A DNA stretch of 45,839 bases, taken from Bacillota bacterium (GTDB lineage Bacteria; Bacillota_I; Bacilli_A; Erysipelotrichales; Erysipelotrichaceae). Positions 41,030-45,839 of this stretch are shown here, one piece after another (the stretch's first letter is position 1; each line of letters starts with the position of its first letter). Under the pieces are notes generated by a model. The model did not search any database and had not been told where the DNA came from. It was given only the letters and a program-made list of their open reading frames with translations. The stretch lies in contig JAHFCO010000017.1 of the NCBI GenBank assembly GCA_023249475.1, forward strand, positions 1 through 45,839, in the 5' to 3' direction. Position numbers and translations under genes: made by a program.

Positions 41030-41350
41030 ATGCGGGAAAACCTTCACCTTTGTCCTAAGTTCGAGAGTGCGTTTGAAATCCTCGGGAAACGTTGGAACGG
41101 CTTGATCATCCGGATCTTGGCCGACCAGCCCTTGCGTTTCGGGGAACTGGAACATGCGATTCCGGATTTAAGCGCGCGCATGCTTGCGGCGCGTTTGAAG
41201 GAACTCGAGGAAGAAGGGTTGATCCTACGCAACGTCTACCCCGAAGTCCCGGTCCGCATCGAATATGTGTTGACCGTCAAGGGGCATGAACTCGAGAAGG
41301 CCTTGGATCCGATCCAAGCCTGGGCGGATAAATGGAAAGCGAAACCGTGA
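41030..41350 (+). CDS. HxlR-family winged-helix transcriptional regulator
   Basis: A 106-residue regulator. C8 near the N-terminus is at the redox-sensing position of YodB/HypR-type members. The core has ILGKRWNGLIIRILADQPLRFGELEHAIPDLSARMLAARLKELEEEGLI, the HxlR helix-turn-helix and wing. It probably senses quinones, aldehydes or disulfide stress. A strong ribosome site AAAGGAG lies ahead. The nitroreductase gene at 6557, with a TTAC/GTAA palindrome, is a possible target, though far away. The divergent zinc-ribbon gene is the closest possible target. Confidence 0.92.
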   Translation: MRENLHLCPKFESAFEILGKRWNGLIIRILADQPLRFGELEHAIPDLSARMLAARLKELEEEGLILRNVYPEVPVRIEYVLTVKGHELEKALDPIQAWADKWKAKP

Positions 41351-41370
41351 GTGAAACCACGGTTTTTTTT
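41343..41370 (+). terminator. Terminator of the HxlR-type regulator gene
   Basis: AACCGTG (41343-41349) pairs with CACGGTT (41358-41364) and a run of eight T follows. The stop codon lies within the stem-loop. Confidence 0.85.
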
Positions 41371-41435
41371 CATGGCATAATGATTTTCTCATCGACCGGC
41401 CTATGATAAACTAAGTCCATAAGCGAGGTGTTTCC

Positions 41436-41882
41436 ATGCAAAGCGAAGCGAAAACCGTCGATCAATATTTCGACGAACTCCCCGAAGATCGCAAAGAAGT
41501 CATGCATCGTCTACGTACGCTGATCAAAGAGAATCTTCCCGATGGTTTCGAGGAAGCGATGGGTTATGGTATGCCGGGGTACGTGGTCCCTTTCTCCCGC
41601 TATCCGCAAGGGTACCGGTGTGATCCAAGTGTCCCCCTGCCGTTCGCCGGCCTCGCGAGCCAGAAAAACCACATCGCCGTCTATCATATGGGGATGTATG
41701 CGAAACCGGGCTTGCATGAATGGTTCGAGGAGGAATATGCCAAACGGGTCGGCAAGAAACCGGATTTGGGGAAATCGTGTTTGCGGTTTCGACCGACACA
41801 AGACATACCGTATGACCTCTTGGCTGAACTGTTTCGAAAAATCACCGTGGACGAGTGGATCTCCATGGTCGATAAAATCTAG
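41436..41882 (+). CDS. DUF1801 domain protein (YdhG/YobT-like)
   Basis: A 148-residue DUF1801 protein. TVDQYFDELPEDRKEVMHRLRTLIKENLP and EAMGYGMPGYVV are the family's signature, with KNHIAVYHMG and GKSCLRFRPTQDIPYDLLAELF later. Some relatives bind iron or act as small chaperone-like proteins; a firm function is not known. GCGAGGTG precedes the ATG. Its gene stands alone between two terminators, so it probably has its own promoter (TATGAT near 41402 is a weak candidate). Confidence 0.85.
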   Translation: MQSEAKTVDQYFDELPEDRKEVMHRLRTLIKENLPDGFEEAMGYGMPGYVVPFSRYPQGYRCDPSVPLPFAGLASQKNHIAVYHMGMYAKPGLHEWFEEEYAKRVGKKPDLGKSCLRFRPTQDIPYDLLAELFRKITVDEWISMVDKI

Positions 41883-41883
41883 A

Positions 41884-41911
41884 AAAAAGAGCGACGCGAG
41901 TCGCTCTTTTT
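41884..41911. terminator. Bidirectional terminator between DUF1801 and pstA genes
   Basis: AAAAAGAGCGAC (41884-41895) pairs perfectly with GTCGCTCTTTTT (41900-41911) around a four-base loop. A and T tracts on either side let it serve both convergent genes. Confidence 0.9.
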
Positions 41912-42803
41912 AGTCCATCCGATAGGAGTATTTGTTTCGTATGAAGACCGCGATGGCGTTGAGGGTCAACAACAGCGCCAACAGGACGATGATGCCGGCG
42001 GCGGCGACGTTTTGGAATTCGGTCTGCGGACGCGAGGTCCAGTTGTAGATTTGAAGCGGTAAGGCGCTGAAGACGTCCATCGGGGAATCGGGGAGGAAAC
42101 CGACATATCCGGCGCCGCCGACCATGATGAGGGGGGCGGCTTCGCCCATGGCCCGTGAAATCGCCAAGATCGCACCGGTCAGAATCCCGGGGATGGCGTA
42201 CGGGAGCACGACGCGGCCGACCGTCTGCCACTTCGACGCGCCAAGGGCGAAGGAAGCTTCGCGCAATGAACTCGGAACGGCTTTGATGGCTTCCTGCGAG
42301 GCGACGATGATGACGGGCAGGATCAGAAGCGACAGGGTGAAGGCGCCGGAGAGGATACTGTTGCCGAATTGAAGCAGACGGACAAACACCATCAACCCCA
42401 ACATCCCGTAGACGATCGCAGGGACGCCCGCCAGGTTGGCGATGTTGACGACGAGAAGGTTATAGAACTTCGAACGCTTGTTGGCGTATTCTTCCAGATA
42501 GATCGCGGTGCCGACCCCGATCGGCAAGGCGATGAGGATCGTCAGCGAAATGATCCACACGCTTCCGACAAGCGCGGTCAAAATCCCGGCTTTCGAGGGG
42601 AAACGGGAGGGGAAGGAGGTCAGGAAATTCCAATTCAGATTGCCAAGTCCGTCCCGGAGAATCTTCGTCAATAGGACCGCAAGGAAAACGACGCCCACCA
42701 TCGTGGCTAGGAAGACGATGCCGTGGAAGATCTTGTCCAAGGCTTTGCGTTGTTTGAGTTTGCGTGCGATGTAGCGACGCGCTTCGATGGAATCCAGTTT
42801 CAT
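41910..42803 (-). CDS. pstA: Phosphate ABC transporter permease PstA
   Basis: A 297-residue permease with six predicted helices. [43 protein letters not shown] and [48 protein letters not shown] are the PstA signatures, including the EAA loop that contacts the ATPase. The start overlaps the pstC stop by four bases as ATGA. It is the last gene of the operon and is followed by a terminator. The ATPase PstB and the regulator PhoU are not in the window. Confidence 0.95.
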   Translation of the reverse strand: MKLDSIEARRYIARKLKQRKALDKIFHGIVFLATMVGVVFLAVLLTKILRDGLGNLNWNFLTSFPSRFPSKAGILTALVGSVWIISLTILIALPIGVGTAIYLEEYANKRSKFYNLLVVNIANLAGVPAIVYGMLGLMVFVRLLQFGNSILSGAFTLSLLILPVIIVASQEAIKAVPSSLREASFALGASKWQTVGRVVLPYAIPGILTGAILAISRAMGEAAPLIMVGGAGYVGFLPDSPMDVFSALPLQIYNWTSRPQTEFQNVAAAGIIVLLALLLTLNAIAVFIRNKYSYRMD

Positions 42804-43696
42804 GCGTAGGTCTCCCTGTTCTTTTTCACGATGTATCGGGCGATCAGGTTAAGGCTGAAGGTCAAGAGAAACAAGAGCGCGCCGACGGCGAAGACGGTTT
42901 GGTACTCGATCGATCCGTATTCGATGTCCCCCAAGGCCACGTTGACCATGAATCCGGTCATCGTTTGGATACTGTTCAGAGGGTTGAACGTCAGGATCGG
43001 GCTTTGACCGGCGGCGATCGCGACGATCATCGTTTCCCCGATCGCACGGCTGATGGCCAAGACGAACGCGGATCCGATGCCTGAGAGCGCGGCGGGGACG
43101 ACGACTTTGGTCGCGACTTCGAAACGCGTCGAACCCAAGGCATATGCGCCTTGACGCATCGAGTCCGGGACGGCGTTCATCGCATCTTCGCTTAAGGAGG
43201 CGACCAAAGGGATGATCATGATGCCCACCGCGATGCTGGCGCTGGCGGCGTTGAAGATTTTCGTACTCGGGATCAAGTCGCGCAGGATCGGCGTGATGAA
43301 TGTCAGCGCGAAGAAACCGTAGACGACCGAAGGGATCCCGGCCAAAACTTCCAAGATCGGCTTGATGACCTTGCGGGTTTTCTTTTTCGCATATTCGCTC
43401 AGATAGATCGCACTGCCAAGTCCTAACGGAATCGCGACCGCGGCCGAACCGACGGCGATCATGGCGGTCCCGACGACCAAGGGCCAGACACCGAAGTGTT
43501 GCGGCTTAAGCGAGGGCGACCATTGGAGCGAAGTGAAGAATTCGACGATCGAGACGTGTTGGAAGAAGACGAACGTTTCCGAAAACAAGGAATAGATGAT
43601 GCCCAGGGTGGTGAGGACCGAGATGGTCGCCAAGGCGCTCAACAGGTATTTGATCCAGGTTTCGTTGCGTTTTCTGCGTTGTTTCAAAGTTTTCAT
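42800..43696 (-). CDS. pstC: Phosphate ABC transporter permease PstC
   Basis: A 298-residue permease. [53 protein letters not shown] and [48 protein letters not shown] carry the membrane helices and the EAA loop of PstC. It forms the channel with PstA. It lies 61 bases after pstS and shares four bases with pstA. AGGAGAAGTAC precedes the ATG. Confidence 0.95.
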   Translation of the reverse strand: MKTLKQRRKRNETWIKYLLSALATISVLTTLGIIYSLFSETFVFFQHVSIVEFFTSLQWSPSLKPQHFGVWPLVVGTAMIAVGSAAVAIPLGLGSAIYLSEYAKKKTRKVIKPILEVLAGIPSVVYGFFALTFITPILRDLIPSTKIFNAASASIAVGIMIIPLVASLSEDAMNAVPDSMRQGAYALGSTRFEVATKVVVPAALSGIGSAFVLAISRAIGETMIVAIAAGQSPILTFNPLNSIQTMTGFMVNVALGDIEYGSIEYQTVFAVGALLFLLTFSLNLIARYIVKKNRETYA

Positions 43697-43757
43697 GTAC
43701 TTCTCCTAAGACGCCCAAAGACGTCGCGTGGACGCCTTCGGGATTCGTCAGTTTTGT

Positions 43758-44672
43758 TTACTTCAGTAGTTCGAGCGACGCTTCGTAATCCGCATCCGGT
43801 AGGGGGACATACCCGACGTCCGCCACCAGTTCCTTGGCGTTTTCTAGGTAGAAGGTGACGAACTCGAGGACTTCTTCACGTTCCAGGGAAGCCTTGTTGA
43901 CATAGATGTATAGGGGTCTGGAGAGCGGGGCGTAGGTTCCGTTTGCGATGGTTTCAAAGGAAGGAACGACGGCACCGGCACCTTTATCGACACCGACCAG
44001 TTTCAACTTGTCCGCGTTTTCTTCATAGTAGGCGAATCCGAAGAATCCGATCGCATACTTATCGCCGGCGATGCCTTGGACAAGCACGTTGTCGTCTTCC
44101 GATCCGGTATAGTCGGAGCGCATCGCATCGAGTTCGCCGACGATCGCTTCGGTGAAGTAATCGAAGGTTCCCGAATCGACGCCAGGCGCGTAGAATACGA
44201 TTTTTTCATTCGGCCATGTGGGGTCGATGTCGGACCAGTTCATGATCGTGCTGCCCGGCTTCCACATTTCTTTGAGTTGTTCGACGGTCAACGAGGTGAC
44301 CCAGTCGTTTTCCGGATTGACGAGGATCGAGAGACCGTCGAATCCGACTTTGATTTCGAGATATTCGATGCCTGCGGCCGTCGCGGCTTCGGCTTCGGAT
44401 GATTTGATTTTACGGGATGCGTTCGCGATGTCGATTTCTTTGGCGATGAATTTGGACATTCCGCCGCCGGTTCCGGAGAATCCGACCGAGACTTTCACAT
44501 CGGGGTATTGGGCGTTGAATTCTTCCGCGACCGCTTCGGTTACGGGATAAACGGTGGAAGACCCGTCGATGGCGATGTTGCCTTCGAGTTTCTTCGTGGT
44601 GCTGCAGGCACCCAGGCCGAGCAGTGCGGCCAAGGCAAGGACGATCGTCGTCTTTTTCATGTTGCGTTTCAT
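43758..44672 (-). CDS. pstS: Phosphate-binding lipoprotein PstS
   Basis: A 304-residue substrate-binding lipoprotein. The signal peptide ends in LLGLGACS, where the cysteine is the lipidation site, after a basic MKRNMKK start. AIDGSSTVYPVTEAVAEEF and VGFSGTGGGMSKFI hold the phosphate-binding serines, and VDSGTFDYFTEAI the second half of the pocket. It captures phosphate outside the membrane for PstC and PstA. The start at 44672 has GAGGAA seven bases ahead; the next ATG at 44660 is an alternative. A PhoP-like repeat lies about 75-100 bases upstream. Confidence 0.95.
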   Translation of the reverse strand: MKRNMKKTTIVLALAALLGLGACSTTKKLEGNIAIDGSSTVYPVTEAVAEEFNAQYPDVKVSVGFSGTGGGMSKFIAKEIDIANASRKIKSSEAEAATAAGIEYLEIKVGFDGLSILVNPENDWVTSLTVEQLKEMWKPGSTIMNWSDIDPTWPNEKIVFYAPGVDSGTFDYFTEAIVGELDAMRSDYTGSEDDNVLVQGIAGDKYAIGFFGFAYYEENADKLKLVGVDKGAGAVVPSFETIANGTYAPLSRPLYIYVNKASLEREEVLEFVTFYLENAKELVADVGYVPLPDADYEASLELLK

Positions 44673-44746
44673 TTCATTTCCTCGCATGTTTCTTTCTGTA
44701 TGCAAGGTAAGTGTACCAAAGTCCAACAAGAGATTGATTTCATTCG

Positions 44747-44773
44747 CGTAAAAGGTTCGTTAAATCGGATTAA
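44747..44773 (-). promoter_or_regulatory. Candidate Pho box upstream of pstS
   Basis: On the minus strand TTAATC, TTAACG and TTTACG occur in a row with spacers of four and five bases (44768-44773, 44758-44763 and 44747-44752). This is like the TTAACA direct repeats bound by PhoP in Bacillus. No clear sigma-70 promoter is seen between it and the gene, apart from a TACACT. Confidence 0.5.
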
Positions 44774-44797
44774 CAAAAAAACAGGCTTGCGCCTGTT
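44774..44797 (-). terminator. Terminator of the HAD gene
   Basis: AACAGGC (44780-44786) pairs with GCCTGTT (44791-44797), and a run of seven T follows on the minus strand. It separates the HAD gene from the pst operon. Confidence 0.85.
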
Positions 44798-45614
44798 AGA
44801 TCGAATTGAATACGAACTTTTCGATGACTTCCGCCAAGACCCCTTCGTTGTTGTCGTTGGTCGTCGTATAGGTGCACAATTTCTTTACGTCGAGCACCGC
44901 GTTGTTGGCGGCGACGCTGATCCCCGCCACCTTCAGCATGCTGACATCGTTGTAGTTGTCCCCCACGGCGATGACTTCATCCAGCGTGAACCCCAGTTTC
45001 GCGGCCAACACCTTCACCATCTCCCCTTTGTCGACGCCTTGATTGTTCATCTCGAAGTAGCGGTTGGAGGAGAAGGTGTGCGAAATCCCGTCAAGGACAT
45101 CGCCCATCTCATGCGCGAGTCGTCGCAGGTACGGCATGTCGACTTTCTGGTAGAGCATCTTCGCGACCGGGACATCCGTGAGAAACGCGATGTCTTCCCC
45201 CAATTCGGTGAAGCTGTTGGCGAAGTGGCGGTAGTGTTCCCGTTCGTCGTCGCCCATGTTGTACATGTAGAGTTTGTCCTGCGTATAGATTTGGATGCAG
45301 ACATCTTTGTCTTTTCCGAAGTCGAAGAGTTTTTTTACTTTTTCATAGGGCAAGCCTCTGAACTCGAGGATTCTGTCGCCTTTGTTTTCACTGAGGCAAC
45401 ATCCGTTGTAGGAGATGACGTACTCGTTCTCTTGATCGAAGAGATCCAGTTCCTTCAGGATGCCCGCGATCGCCCAATACCCGCGCCCGGTCGCCGGTAC
45501 GAACTTGACCCCGGCCGCACTGGCTTTGCGGATGGCGTCGATGTTGGCTTGGGGAAGCTTGTGCTTGTCGTCCAACAGGGTTTCATCGATATCGCTGATA
45601 ATGGCTTTGATCAT
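44796..45614 (-). CDS. Cof-type HAD-IIB family phosphatase
   Basis: A 272-residue HAD phosphatase. The catalytic motif reads IISDIDETLLDD with a glutamate in place of the usual glycine after the second aspartate (DxDE rather than DxDG). PATGRGYWA is motif II, and AVGDNYNDVSMLK is motif IV. NNQGVDKGEMVKVLAAKLG carries the motif III lysine. The C2B cap is complete. GAGGTAAACCCC precedes the ATG. The substrate is not readable. A terminator lies at its end and the pst operon follows, but no link is evident. Confidence 0.92.
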   Translation of the reverse strand: MIKAIISDIDETLLDDKHKLPQANIDAIRKASAAGVKFVPATGRGYWAIAGILKELDLFDQENEYVISYNGCCLSENKGDRILEFRGLPYEKVKKLFDFGKDKDVCIQIYTQDKLYMYNMGDDEREHYRHFANSFTELGEDIAFLTDVPVAKMLYQKVDMPYLRRLAHEMGDVLDGISHTFSSNRYFEMNNQGVDKGEMVKVLAAKLGFTLDEVIAVGDNYNDVSMLKVAGISVAANNAVLDVKKLCTYTTTNDNNEGVLAEVIEKFVFNSI

Positions 45615-45718
45615 GGGGTTTACCTCGTATCGATGTAAGTGTAGCGTGATGCAGGGTTCAAAGCAACGTCTTCTTGCATTTCGGTTTGTTTTTTCATCAT
45701 TCGTCCGCTTTGTTTCCT

Positions 45719-45748
45719 AAAAAAAGATAGGTGCGTTTCGCACCTATC
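45719..45748 (-). terminator. Terminator of the MoaD/ThiS-like gene
   Basis: GATAGGTGCG (45726-45735) pairs with CGCACCTATC (45739-45748) around a three-base loop, with seven T after it on the minus strand. It starts at the stop codon of the partial gene. Confidence 0.9.
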
Positions 45749-45839
45749 CCCCCGCCAACGGGGTGAGGAAACTCACCGTATCCCCGTCGTGCAGGACATG
45801 ATTCTTTTTCACGGTTTTTCCGTTGACCGAAACGATAAG
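45744..45839 (-). CDS. MoaD/ThiS-family sulfur carrier protein, C-terminal part
   Basis: The last 31 residues of a gene that continues past the right edge. The end VLHDGDTVSFLTPLAGG has the free GG of ubiquitin-like sulfur carriers, and the 'L-x-D/G-D-x-V-x-F-x-P-x-x-GG' form is closer to MoaD (molybdopterin synthase small subunit) than to ThiS. If it is MoaD the organism may have a molybdenum or tungsten cofactor pathway or a tungsten-enzyme-type ThiS-like carrier. The rest of the gene and its neighbours are needed to decide. Confidence 0.7.
   Translation of the reverse strand, partial: LIVSVNGKTVKKNHVLHDGDTVSFLTPLAGG

Noticed and set aside
44508-45638. 376-codon plus-strand frame across the HAD gene
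   Set aside because: It lies opposite two clear genes (HAD phosphatase and the pstS start) with recognised motifs, and has no ribosome site or family features.
1-45839. CRISPR arrays, tRNA or rRNA genes, insertion sequences, prophage genes
   Set aside because: I looked for repeated spacers, cloverleaf-like sequences, transposase or integrase motifs and terminal repeats and saw none.

Overview
This window looks like a chromosomal segment from a fermentative, probably anaerobic member of the Bacillota or of the Acholeplasma/Erysipelotrichia-like lineages. The support is the density of sugar phosphotransferase (PTS) genes, PRD-type and RpiR-type sugar regulators, strong GGAGG ribosome sites, many U-tract terminators and overlapping genes. 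TGA is used as a normal stop codon, so the code is standard. By eye the base composition is near half G+C. I see no phage, insertion sequence, CRISPR array, tRNA or rRNA. The lineage is an inference.

Layout. (1) 1-4236, minus: a mannose/sorbose-type PTS (IIA, IIB and the start of IIC), a PRD regulator and a Gfo/Idh/MocA dehydrogenase. (2) 4396-6523, plus: a two-gene AmmeMemoRadiSam system, a Memo-AMMECR1 fusion followed by a radical SAM enzyme. (3) 6557-7156, minus: a nitroreductase behind a palindromic operator. (4) 7262-18081, minus: a lactose/cellobiose-type PTS cluster. It holds IIC, IIB, a TIGR03792-like protein, an FMN reductase, an SDR, two tandem RibD-C-like reductases, a PRD regulator, IIA, a class I mannose-6-phosphate isomerase and two cupin isomerases. 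(5) 18229-18464, minus: a predicted RNA of about 235 nt with its own promoter and terminator and many GGA motifs. (6) 18552-20148, minus: a membrane protein and DeoC. (7) 20432-24735, plus: aconitase, isocitrate dehydrogenase and citrate synthase, an oxidative half TCA branch towards 2-oxoglutarate. (8) 24747-27199, minus: LarA-family racemase and a class I aminotransferase. (9) 27310-37147, minus: an amino-sugar type region with an RpiR regulator, a mannose-type PTS (IIB, IIC, IID, IIA), two related SIS proteins, a ceramidase-like amidohydrolase, a beta-lactamase-fold hydrolase, NagA, an M28-like membrane protein and a small membrane protein. (10) 37283-45839: a small membrane protein, two Cof-type HAD phosphatases, a SixA-CHAD pair, a zinc-ribbon protein, HxlR and DUF1801 proteins, pstS-pstC-pstA, and the end of a MoaD/ThiS-like gene.

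The genes combine into three sugar-import modules with different PTS families, each next to its own regulator and phosphosugar enzymes. Beside them sit a biosynthetic 2-oxoglutarate branch and phosphate uptake. The least explained parts are the redox genes inside the cellobiose-type PTS cluster, the GGA-rich RNA in front of that cluster, and the ceramidase-like enzyme inside the amino-sugar PTS cluster.
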